A DNA stretch of 64,000 nt, taken from positions 1 through 64,000 of the forward strand of contig NZ_SMYZ01000048.1 in the NCBI RefSeq assembly GCF_004919685.1. The letters run 5' to 3'. Shown here one piece after another: positions 16,614 through 24,679 of the stretch. Numbering within the stretch: the stretch's first letter is position 1; the number at the start of each line of letters is the position of its first letter. Made by a program: the position numbers and the translations under genes. Under the pieces are notes generated by a model. The model saw only the letters and a list, made by a program, of their open reading frames with translations. It was not told where the DNA came from and searched no databases. Origin of the DNA: Mesorhizobium norvegicum. GTDB taxonomy: Bacteria; Pseudomonadota; Alphaproteobacteria; Rhizobiales; Rhizobiaceae.

Positions 16614-18982
16614 TGTTTGGCGCCAGTGGCCGGACCGAGAGATCTGGCGAGATCTATCTTCCGTATGTCGGTCATCTCAGCGACCAGGTTGTCCTGCTGG
16701 AAGACGGATCGATCATGGCCATGGCACACGTGAACGGCCTGCCCTTTGATTTGGAAGACGCAGAGATGCGCAATTCGCGCTGCCGCGCGTTCAACACTCT
16801 CTTGCGCAACATCGCGGATGACAATGTCACGCTATACGCTCATCTTGTGCGCAACAACGATGTGCCGGAGCCGGCATCGCGCCAGTTTCAAAGTGCATTT
16901 GCTGGCAGTCTGAGCGAGGCCTATGAGCGCCATGTGCTGTCGGGCAAGCTCTTTCGCAACGATCACTTCCTCACTATCGTCGTGTCCCCCCGCACCGCAA
17001 TCGGTAAGATCGGCTGGCGCATTGCCAAATCCCCCAGACGGAATGACAAGGATCTGGCCACACAACTGCGAAGCCTGGAGGACCTCTGGCAGATCATTGC
17101 TGGCTCACTCGGCGGTTACGGTCTGTGCCGGTTGGGTATTCGCGAGAAAGGCAACGTGCTCTTCACGGAAATTGGTGAGGCGCTTCGGCTGATAATGACT
17201 TGCCGGTTTCTTCCGGTTCCGATGGTTACCGGCTCGCTTGGCGCCTCGATCTACACTGATCGGGTCATCTGCGGGAAGCGGGCGCTTGAGATTCGAAGAC
17301 CCGGGGATAGCTCCGTGGGATCATTGTTTTCGTTCCGTGAATATCCGGCGACGACGCGGCCAGGCATGCTAAATCCCTTACTGTCCGCCAACTTCCCGCT
17401 TGTCCTGAGCCAGAGCTTTTCCTTCCTCACTCGGCCACAAGCTCATGCGAAGCTTAGCCTTAAATCCAGCCAGATGACGAGCGCCGGCGACAAGGCTCTC
17501 ACCCAGATCAATGAACTTGCCGAGGCAGAGGACGCACTGGCAAGCAACGAGTTCGTCATGGGTTCGCATCATCTGAGCCTGTGCGTCTATGGCGACAGCC
17601 TCAATAGCCTTGCAGATCGCGCGGCAAATGCGCGCGCAAGGCTGGCCGACACAGGCGCCGTTATCGTCCAAGAGGGTATCGGCATGGAGGCCGCGTACTG
17701 GTCCCAACTCCCGGGGAACAACAGGTGGCGCACGCGCCCCGGGGCGATCACCTCGTACAATTTTGCCGGGCTTGTCTCATTTGAGAACTTCCCCAGCGGT
17801 TCCAGCTCCGGCCACTGGGGCAAAGCTGTTGCGCGCTTTCGCACAAACGGTGGAACGTCTTTCGACTACATCCCCCATGAGAATGACGTCGGCATGACGG
17901 CGATATTCGGACCCGTCGGCAAAGGCAAGACGACGCTGATGACCTTTATCCTCGCGATGCTTGAGCAAAGCGTGGTCGATCGCAATGGCGCCATCGTCTT
18001 TTTCGATAAAGACCGGGGTGGTGAACTGCTGGTGCGAGCCACGGGAGGGACATACCTTGCGTTGCGCAGAGGCGCTCCGAGCGGCTTGGCCCCTCTGCGC
18101 GGACTGGACAACACCTCCGCCTCGTTGGATTTTCTGCGCGAATGGCTGATGGCCCTCATCGAGAGTGACGGCCGTGGTCCGATCTCGCCGGAGGAAAGCC
18201 GTCGACTGGAACGTGGCATTCTTCGTCAACTTTCGTTTGAACCCGCCATGCGTTCACTTGCGGGCCTGCGCGAATTCCTGCTGCACAGCCCCTCGGAGGG
18301 CGCGGGAGCACGGCTGCAGCGGTGGTGTAGAGGGAATGCGCTTGGATGGGCCTTTGACGGCGATGAGGACGAAGTCAGGCTGGATGCCTCCATTACCGGC
18401 TTCGACATGACGCAGCTCCTGGAATTTGAGGAGGTCTGTGCGCCGGCCGCCGCATATCTTCTGCACCGCGTGGGCGCTGTTGTCGATGGCCGTCGGTTCG
18501 TCATGAGCTGCGACGAATTTCGCTTCTATCTGCTCAACCCGCAGTTCTCGGCTGTTATCGACAAGTTCCTGCTCACCGTCCGCAAGAACAACGGCATGTT
18601 GATACTCGCAACGCAGCAGCCTGAACACGTGCTTGAATCGCCCCTCGGGGCCAGTCTCGTTGCACAATGCATGACCAAGATCTTCTACCCATCACCGACG
18701 GCCGACCGGGCCGCGTATGTCGATGGCTTGAAGTGCACCACGCAGGAGTTCGAGGCAATCCGCCAGGGAATGGCAATTGGCAGCCGCAAGTTTTTGCTCA
18801 AGCGCGAGAGCGGGAGTGTTGTTTGCGAATTCGATCTTGGCCAGATGCGCGAGTATGTAGCCGTACTCTCGGGGCGGGCCAACACCGTGCGCTTTGTCGA
18901 CCAGCTTCGTGACCAGCACGGAGATGCCCCAAGTGCGTGGCTCGACAAGTTCATGGCTCGTTACAACGAAATTCAAGACTGA
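16613..18982 (+). CDS. virB4: VirB4 secretion ATPase
   Basis: The large energy-supplying ATPase at the base of the channel; 789 residues, exactly in the family range. The N-terminal half matches CagE/TrbE/VirB4 proteins; Walker A is FGPVGKGKTTL near residue 432, Walker B is FVMSCDEFRFYL near 625, and LATQQPEHVLES follows as the conserved arginine/motif C region. Its ATG overlaps the virB3 stop. virB5 follows 13 bases after its stop with a strong GGAGGA site. Confidence 0.96.
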   Translation: MFGASGRTERSGEIYLPYVGHLSDQVVLLEDGSIMAMAHVNGLPFDLEDAEMRNSRCRAFNTLLRNIADDNVTLYAHLVRNNDVPEPASRQFQSAFAGSLSEAYERHVLSGKLFRNDHFLTIVVSPRTAIGKIGWRIAKSPRRNDKDLATQLRSLEDLWQIIAGSLGGYGLCRLGIREKGNVLFTEIGEALRLIMTCRFLPVPMVTGSLGASIYTDRVICGKRALEIRRPGDSSVGSLFSFREYPATTRPGMLNPLLSANFPLVLSQSFSFLTRPQAHAKLSLKSSQMTSAGDKALTQINELAEAEDALASNEFVMGSHHLSLCVYGDSLNSLADRAANARARLADTGAVIVQEGIGMEAAYWSQLPGNNRWRTRPGAITSYNFAGLVSFENFPSGSSSGHWGKAVARFRTNGGTSFDYIPHENDVGMTAIFGPVGKGKTTLMTFILAMLEQSVVDRNGAIVFFDKDRGGELLVRATGGTYLALRRGAPSGLAPLRGLDNTSASLDFLREWLMALIESDGRGPISPEESRRLERGILRQLSFEPAMRSLAGLREFLLHSPSEGAGARLQRWCRGNALGWAFDGDEDEVRLDASITGFDMTQLLEFEEVCAPAAAYLLHRVGAVVDGRRFVMSCDEFRFYLLNPQFSAVIDKFLLTVRKNNGMLILATQQPEHVLESPLGASLVAQCMTKIFYPSPTADRAAYVDGLKCTTQEFEAIRQGMAIGSRKFLLKRESGSVVCEFDLGQMREYVAVLSGRANTVRFVDQLRDQHGDAPSAWLDKFMARYNEIQD

Positions 18983-18995
18983 CGGAGGAATATTC

Positions 18996-19670
18996 ATGAG
19001 ATTTCCCACGCTTGCAGCAACGACGCTTGCCGCTTCCTTTCTGTTTAGCGGACAGGCCCGGTCGCAATTTGTCGTCATCGACCCGGCGGTAGTAACACAA
19101 GCGGGCTTAACAGCGGTTTCCACTGCGCAGATCCTGATAAAGTCAGCCCAGACGCTCGCTTCCACGATGGAAATGGTGGAGATACTAAAGTCGTCATTCG
19201 GTGTCACGGGGCTGCTAAGTTCACTGAACCAAGGAAATCACTACCCGTCGGGCAATCAGCTTGAGAGGCAGATGTTTGAGGGTCAGGCGCCAACTTCGAT
19301 TAAAGCGCGTGCAATTGCGGACAACCCAAACCGGAAAGTCGACGGCACGGATTCAGAAGCGAAACTGTTACAGGGACAAATCGCTGGTACCATCAATGCC
19401 GCAGCTCTTGCGGCCGACACTCTGGGCGTAATGGACAAGCGCCTTAAGGCCAACGACAACACGCTTGGTCAGCTTTCCCGCTCGGGAAATATTGTGCAGG
19501 CCACCGTCACCAACGGTCTGGTCCTCAAGCAGATTCATGATGCGATTATCCAAAATGTCCAGGCCACGAGTCTGCTGACGATGGCCACTGCACAAGCGAG
19601 CCTTCACGCCGCAGAGGAGGCCGCGATGCAGCGTCGCGAACGCCAGGACACCGCCAGAATGTTTGAGTAG
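18996..19670 (+). CDS. virB5: VirB5 minor pilin / pilus-tip protein
   Basis: A 224-residue exported protein with a clear signal peptide (MRFPTLAATTLAASFLFSGQARS) and an otherwise helical, Gln/Ala-rich body as in VirB5/TraC, which sits at the pilus tip and helps host contact. GGAGGA at 18984-18989 fixes the start at 18996, although the frame is open from 18894. It lies between virB4 and virB6 in the canonical order. Confidence 0.92.
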   Translation: MRFPTLAATTLAASFLFSGQARSQFVVIDPAVVTQAGLTAVSTAQILIKSAQTLASTMEMVEILKSSFGVTGLLSSLNQGNHYPSGNQLERQMFEGQAPTSIKARAIADNPNRKVDGTDSEAKLLQGQIAGTINAAALAADTLGVMDKRLKANDNTLGQLSRSGNIVQATVTNGLVLKQIHDAIIQNVQATSLLTMATAQASLHAAEEAAMQRRERQDTARMFE

Positions 19671-19727
19671 CGACGCTTAATTCATCCGGCTCATCTGCGC
19701 TGATCAGGGGCAAATAAGGTTCACGCA

Positions 19728-20615
19728 ATGGTTTTCAGAATTCCTGCGCCATTCACGGCCATACACGCGATCTTTCATGTGGCCTTTACGGCGGGGCTGC
19801 ACAAAGTGATTGGAAACGTCCAAGAGGCGGTCAGTGCGCCTCTGGTTGCGTGCGTCACGCTCTGGATCATAATCCAAGGCTTTCTGGTCATGCGCGGTCA
19901 AGTCGACGCGCGCGGAGGTATCTCGCGCGTAGTCACGGTATCGATTGTCGTCGCCCTCATCTTAGGGCAGGCCAACTATCAGTTGTACATTGAATCAGTC
20001 TTCGACGACACGATTCCAAAGCTTGCCCACCAGATCAGCGGAAGCACCTTGCCCTTCATCGGTATCCCCCAGAAGCTCGACGTAATGTTCGCTTCAAGTC
20101 AGAGTGCCTTTCAGCGGATTGCTTCCGAAATTGGGCCAATGAATCAGCAGGACATACTTGCCTTCCAGGGAGCGCAATGGATTTTGTACGGTTCGCTCTG
20201 GACAGCGTTCGAGATCTATGATGCCGTTGGAATTCTGACGAAGGTGCTCCTGGCGATCGGCCCCCTCGTTCTTGTAGGCTATCTTTTTGATCACACTCGA
20301 GACATGGCTACCAGATGGATCGGCCAACTGCTCTCATACGGGCTGCTGCTTGTCCTCCTCAACATCGTTGCAACGATAGTTATCGCGGCCGAATCAGTCG
20401 CGCTGGGAGTCATGCTTGCGGTGATCAAATACAAGGGTACGACAGCAGCCAAGATCATCGGGCTTTACGAGCTCGATATGCTTTTCCTAGCTGGTGACGC
20501 TTTGATCGTCGCGCTTCCGACGATCGCCAGCAGCATAGCCGGGGGTTCTTGGGCAGGTGCGAACCAATCTCTTAGCAGCCTCAATCGCCGCATTGCCAAA
20601 ACGGCAGGTGGTTAA
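19728..20615 (+). CDS. virB6: VirB6 polytopic inner-membrane channel protein
   Basis: A 295-residue membrane protein, the same length as Agrobacterium VirB6. At least five hydrophobic segments are visible (for example APLVACVTLWIIIQGFLVM, VVTVSIVVALILG and LLSYGLLLVLLNIVATIVIA) around a large periplasmic loop (about 85-150). It forms part of the substrate path through the inner membrane. A 57-base spacer separates it from virB5, the largest gap in the operon. Confidence 0.93.
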   Translation: MVFRIPAPFTAIHAIFHVAFTAGLHKVIGNVQEAVSAPLVACVTLWIIIQGFLVMRGQVDARGGISRVVTVSIVVALILGQANYQLYIESVFDDTIPKLAHQISGSTLPFIGIPQKLDVMFASSQSAFQRIASEIGPMNQQDILAFQGAQWILYGSLWTAFEIYDAVGILTKVLLAIGPLVLVGYLFDHTRDMATRWIGQLLSYGLLLVLLNIVATIVIAAESVALGVMLAVIKYKGTTAAKIIGLYELDMLFLAGDALIVALPTIASSIAGGSWAGANQSLSSLNRRIAKTAGG

Positions 20616-20642
20616 TCAATCGACAAGCGCGGGTACCTCAAC

Positions 20643-20801
20643 ATGAAATACTATCTACTTTTGTCAATACTGGCTTTGGCGGCCTGCAAGACAACCGATA
20701 AGCTTGCGACCTGCACGGGTTCGCCATTCCAACTGAACGTGGGACAATGGGAAACCTCCCCTGAAGATCTTCAAGTCGAATGTGCGAAAGAGCCCAAGTG
20801 A
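20643..20801 (+). CDS. virB7: VirB7 outer-membrane lipoprotein
   Basis: A 52-residue lipoprotein that anchors VirB9 in the outer-membrane core. It begins MKYYLLLSILALAACKTTD, with lipobox LAAC and lipidated Cys15; a second Cys (TC at about 24) could pair with VirB9 as in Agrobacterium. The mid-part SPFQLNVGQWETSPEDLQ closely follows the VirB7 pattern. Its TGA overlaps the GTG of virB8 (GTGA). Short enough to be missed by length-limited gene finders. Confidence 0.92.
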   Translation: MKYYLLLSILALAACKTTDKLATCTGSPFQLNVGQWETSPEDLQVECAKEPK

Positions 20802-21511
20802 AATTTCCTGAACATGCCCTTCTGGTGGAGAGAGAAACGCTAGCCGCCCACTATAAGAAGGTGGAAGCGTTTCAAACTTCACGAGCGAAGTCTGCGCGGC
20901 GCCTGTCAAAGGCCCTCATAGCCTTTGCGGCAGCGGCGGTCCTAGGAAATGTTGCGCAGGCATTTACCATCGCTGCCATGGTCCCGTTGGCCAAGCTCGT
21001 ACCTGTGTTCCTCTGGGTACGCCCGGATGGAACAGTTGACAGCGAAGTGTCAGTCTCTCGACTGCCGGCAACCCAAGAGCGAGCCGTCATAAATGCTTCG
21101 CTGTGGGAATATGTACGCCTGCGCGAGAGCTACACAGCCGATTCCGCCCAATACGGCTATGACCTCGTATCCAGTTTCAGCGCACCGGCTGTGCGGCAGC
21201 AATATCAAGATTTCTTCAATTATCCGAATCCCACCTCGCCGCAAGTCACAGTCGGCAAGCTCGGCAAGCTCGAAGTCGGGCATATTTCCTCAAACGACAT
21301 CAGTCCGGACGTTCAACAGATCCGATACAAACGCACCCTTTCCATTGATGGGCAGATGCCGTTGGTGACCACCTGGACCGCAACCATCCGCTACGAGCGC
21401 CTGACAGATCTGCCTGCCCAATCAAGGCTCACCAATCCGGGAGGTCTACTCGTCACTTCCTATCAAACCTCGGAAGATAGCGTGTCGAACCTGGGTGACG
21501 TGCAGCCATGA
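20798..21511 (+). CDS. virB8: VirB8 assembly factor
   Basis: A bitopic inner-membrane protein that nucleates channel assembly. From GTG 20798 it is 237 residues, the same length as the Agrobacterium protein; an in-frame ATG at 20780 would sit inside virB7. It has a cytoplasmic N-terminus, one membrane helix (about 43-65, IAFAAAAVLGNVAQAFTIAA) and a periplasmic NTF2-like domain with YVRLRESY and QYQDFFNYPNPTSPQ, typical of VirB8. Its stop overlaps the virB9 start. Confidence 0.94.
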   Translation: MKFPEHALLVERETLAAHYKKVEAFQTSRAKSARRLSKALIAFAAAAVLGNVAQAFTIAAMVPLAKLVPVFLWVRPDGTVDSEVSVSRLPATQERAVINASLWEYVRLRESYTADSAQYGYDLVSSFSAPAVRQQYQDFFNYPNPTSPQVTVGKLGKLEVGHISSNDISPDVQQIRYKRTLSIDGQMPLVTTWTATIRYERLTDLPAQSRLTNPGGLLVTSYQTSEDSVSNLGDVQP

Positions 21512-22389
21512 CAAAAAGAGCGTTTCTCGCACTGGCCTGTTCACTACTCGTAACGCTGGAGGCTTCCGCGGAAGACACCCCGCTTGCCGGCAAGCATGAT
21601 GCACGGATGCGCTACTTGGCTTACCGTCCCGACGAAGTGGTGCGCCTGTCGACCGCGGTGGGGGCAACGCTGGTCGTCACATTCGCGGCCAACGAGACCG
21701 TCGCAGCCGTGGCCGTTTCCAATAGCAAAGACCTGGCTGCGCTCCCACGCGCCAACTACCTGTTCTTCAAGGCCAGCCGGATCCTGCCGCCGCAGCCGGT
21801 CGTCGTTCTGGCCGACAGTGAGTCCGGTACCCGCAGATATGTCTTCAGCATTTCAACGAGAGCGATGCCAAAATTAGATGAGCAGCAACCTGACTTATAC
21901 TACAGTGTGCAGTTCACCTATCCCGGTGATGAGGCCGCTGCTTTGAGACAGGCAGCAGAAAAGCGCTCGATTCTTGGTCAGGCCCGGGCAAAGGTGCAGC
22001 AGGAACAGAGGGTTCAGGATTTGTTGAATCAGCCCGGTACAACTGCCAGTTCCGACGAAAGCAATTTTCACTACGTCGCAAAGGGCGATCGATCGCTGGC
22101 GCCGCTGCAGGTTTTCGACAATGGCTTTACCACCGTATTTGGCTTCGCAAGCAATTCCCGTATACCCTCCCTCTACATCATCAATCCCGACGGCAAGGAA
22201 GCCGCTGCCAACTTCACAGTCAAAGGCGACTATGTTGAAGTATCCGCAGTCGCCCGGGAATGGCGTCTGAGAGATGGCAATACGGTATTGTCGATTTTCA
22301 ACAGAGCATATGATCCTGTTGGACGAGCGCCGGGCACCGGTACAGTGAGACCCGACGTGTGGCGCGTTTTGAAAGGCTCGGGCCGATGA
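21508..22389 (+). CDS. virB9: VirB9 outer-membrane core component
   Basis: A 293-residue periplasmic/outer-membrane protein with a cleaved signal ending EASAEDTP. The N-terminal part has YRPDEVVRLSTAVGATLVVTF; the C-terminal part has the conserved FNYxxKGDxxLAPLxVFDNG form (here FHYVAKGDRSLAPLQVFDNG) and WRLRDGNTVLSIFNRAYDP. With VirB7 and VirB10 it makes the core-complex ring. Start and stop overlap virB8 and virB10 by four bases each. Confidence 0.95.
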   Translation: MTKRAFLALACSLLVTLEASAEDTPLAGKHDARMRYLAYRPDEVVRLSTAVGATLVVTFAANETVAAVAVSNSKDLAALPRANYLFFKASRILPPQPVVVLADSESGTRRYVFSISTRAMPKLDEQQPDLYYSVQFTYPGDEAAALRQAAEKRSILGQARAKVQQEQRVQDLLNQPGTTASSDESNFHYVAKGDRSLAPLQVFDNGFTTVFGFASNSRIPSLYIINPDGKEAAANFTVKGDYVEVSAVAREWRLRDGNTVLSIFNRAYDPVGRAPGTGTVRPDVWRVLKGSGR

Positions 22390-23525
22390 ATGAAACCGGC
22401 CCACAGTCGGGACACGATGTAAATGCATCCGCATCGTTGGTCTCGGAGCCGGCCCGCCGGCATGTTTCGGGACCACAGAAATTGGCCGTCGCCGGTCTTG
22501 TTCTCATCTCATCTCTGTCGCTCATCTGGCTCGGAAGTCGTCCCAGCACACAAGACGAACCCTCTCAGCCAAACCCGCCAATTTCCCCCAACGCCGAGCC
22601 GTTCCGCCCCGTGCCTATTGAGCTTGCTCCCGAACCTCCAGCACCTGCAAAGGCGGCGCAGGCGGCAGATCCTGCGCCATCCACGCCGCAACCCGCGGCA
22701 GCTGAACCGCCGCCCGAGGAATCACCAATTTTCGCCTACAGCAGCGGCAGTCAAAAGCCCGACGTGGCTCAGCGGAGCGAAGACGACCACAAGGATGCTC
22801 CCGCGACCGCGGATGAGATCTCGATCGGTGGCGATCTGTCAGGCCGATTGAAGCCAGATATACAGGAGCCGAGCCGGGCCACACTTTTGCCGCACCCTGA
22901 TCTCGTGATTACTCAGGGAACGATCATTCCTTGCCTTTTGCAAACGGCGGTCGACACAAATTTACCCGGCTATGTGAAGTGCGTCTTACCTAAAGACGTC
23001 CGCGGCGCCACCAACAATGTCGTGCTCTTGGATCGTGGGACGACCGTGATTGGCGAGATCCAGCACGGTCTCGAACAGGGGGATGCGCGTGTCTTCGTGC
23101 TGTGGACGCGCATCGAAACACCTGACCATGCCCTCGTTTCGATAGCATCGCCGGGTGCTGACGAGCTCGGCCGCTCCGGAGTGCCTGGCACGGTGGATAA
23201 TCACTTCCGGGAACGCTTTGGCGGAGCAATGCTGATGAGCGTCCTTCAAGGCGCGTTCCAGGCGGCCGGTCAATACGCGGCTAGCTCTGGCGGAGGAAGC
23301 GGCATCAACAGCTTCCAGAGCAATGGCGGACAAGCCGTCGAGACGACACTGAGAGCGACGGTCAACATTCCGCCAACCCTGAAGAAAAACCAGGGAGATG
23401 CTGTATCCATCTTTGTGGCTCGCGACCTCGATTTCTCGGATGTATACGGTCTCACGGCAACTGTCGTGGCGCCAGCCCCCCAACATCGCCAACGCCGGAG
23501 AGACAACAATGCGATCGGAGGCTGA
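22386..23525 (+). CDS. virB10: VirB10 core-complex energy sensor
   Basis: Spans from inner to outer membrane and couples ATPase activity to channel opening. The 379 residues show one membrane helix near 32-52 (KLAVAGLVLISSLSLIWLG), a Pro/Ala-rich stretch (about 60-125) crossing the periplasm, and the TrbI-type beta domain with ITQGTIIPCLLQTAVDTNLPG and LDRGTTVIGEIQHG. The ATG at 22386 overlaps the virB9 stop; the frame extends upstream only inside virB9. virB11 overlaps its 3' end. Confidence 0.95.
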   Translation: MNETGPQSGHDVNASASLVSEPARRHVSGPQKLAVAGLVLISSLSLIWLGSRPSTQDEPSQPNPPISPNAEPFRPVPIELAPEPPAPAKAAQAADPAPSTPQPAAAEPPPEESPIFAYSSGSQKPDVAQRSEDDHKDAPATADEISIGGDLSGRLKPDIQEPSRATLLPHPDLVITQGTIIPCLLQTAVDTNLPGYVKCVLPKDVRGATNNVVLLDRGTTVIGEIQHGLEQGDARVFVLWTRIETPDHALVSIASPGADELGRSGVPGTVDNHFRERFGGAMLMSVLQGAFQAAGQYAASSGGGSGINSFQSNGGQAVETTLRATVNIPPTLKKNQGDAVSIFVARDLDFSDVYGLTATVVAPAPQHRQRRRDNNAIGG

Positions 23526-24549
23526 CCCTCAATTGCGTTTGCTTCTCGACCCCGTTCTGAAATGGCTTGAGGAGCCCAGGACCGAAGAGGTCGCTATCAA
23601 CCGGCCTGGGGAAGCGTTTGTGCGACAAGCCGGCGTCTTCACGAAACATCCGCTACCGCTAGGTTATAACGATCTGGAGGACATCGCGATTCTCGCTGGA
23701 GCGCTGCGCAAGCAAGATGTCGGACCGCAAAGCCCCCTCTGTGCGACTGAGCTGCCGAACGGAGAGCGGCTGCAGATCTGTTTGCCGCCCGCTGTTCCCT
23801 CAGGAACAGTAAGCCTGACGATACGGCGTCCTTCAAGTCGTGTGACCGAACTGAAGGAAGTTTCTTCTCGCTACGAATACTCACGTTGGAATCAATGGCG
23901 GTCACGAAAACAGCGCCAAGAGCGGCAGGACGAAACTATTCTTCAGCAATACGACGATGGTGACTTGGAGAAGTTTTTGCAAGCGTGTGTTTCGGGACGG
24001 CTCACGATGCTGCTTTGCGGACCTACTGGAAGCGGCAAAACGACAATGAGCAAGACTTTGATCAACGCTATACCCCCGCAAGAGAGACTGATAAGTATCG
24101 AGGACACGCTGGAGCTTGTAATCCCGCACGAGAACCATGTCCGGTTACTCTATCCAAAGGACCGAGCCGGCGTAGGTGCGGTGACAGCCGAGCAACTGCT
24201 GCAAGCGAGCTTGCGCATGCGCCCTGATCGAATATTGCTCGGCGAGATGCGCGATGATGCTGCATGGGCCTACCTTAGCGAAGTCGTCTCCGGCCATGCG
24301 GGATCAATATCAACGATCCATGGGGCTGATCCGGTCCAGGGCTTCAAAAAGCTCTTTTCCCTCGTCAAGAGCAGCCCGCAAGGAGCCGCTGTGGAAGATC
24401 GAACGCTTCTTGACATGCTGTCGGCTGCCGTTGACGTCATTGTGCCGTTCCACACCCAAGGTGACCTGTACGAGGTGGGAGAGGTATGGCTTGCCGCCGA
24501 TGCCCGGCGACGGGGAGAGACAGTAACCGACCTCCTTAACAAGCACTAA
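23509..24549 (+). CDS. virB11: VirB11 hexameric secretion ATPase
   Basis: A 346-residue cytoplasmic ATPase of the PulE/VirB11 family that drives pilus building and substrate transfer. Walker A is CGPTGSGKTTMSKTL near residue 168; the Asp box is ISIEDTLELV; Walker B LLGEMRDDAAW and the His box GHAGSISTIHGAD follow in the usual order. ATG 23509 lies inside the end of virB10, as in Agrobacterium; the longer frame from 23398 would be a poor fit. Last gene of the virB operon. Confidence 0.96.
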   Translation: MRSEADPQLRLLLDPVLKWLEEPRTEEVAINRPGEAFVRQAGVFTKHPLPLGYNDLEDIAILAGALRKQDVGPQSPLCATELPNGERLQICLPPAVPSGTVSLTIRRPSSRVTELKEVSSRYEYSRWNQWRSRKQRQERQDETILQQYDDGDLEKFLQACVSGRLTMLLCGPTGSGKTTMSKTLINAIPPQERLISIEDTLELVIPHENHVRLLYPKDRAGVGAVTAEQLLQASLRMRPDRILLGEMRDDAAWAYLSEVVSGHAGSISTIHGADPVQGFKKLFSLVKSSPQGAAVEDRTLLDMLSAAVDVIVPFHTQGDLYEVGEVWLAADARRRGETVTDLLNKH

Positions 24550-24679
24550 GGCTAGAACAACGTCTCTGCATCGATAAGTCCATTGTGATGCGACGCGTCG
24601 TTTTGTTCTGCTTCGATGTCTTTTGCCAGGCCTTCTCACATTACTTGCATAGAATGAGCGCGTCAGCGCGTCGGCGGCA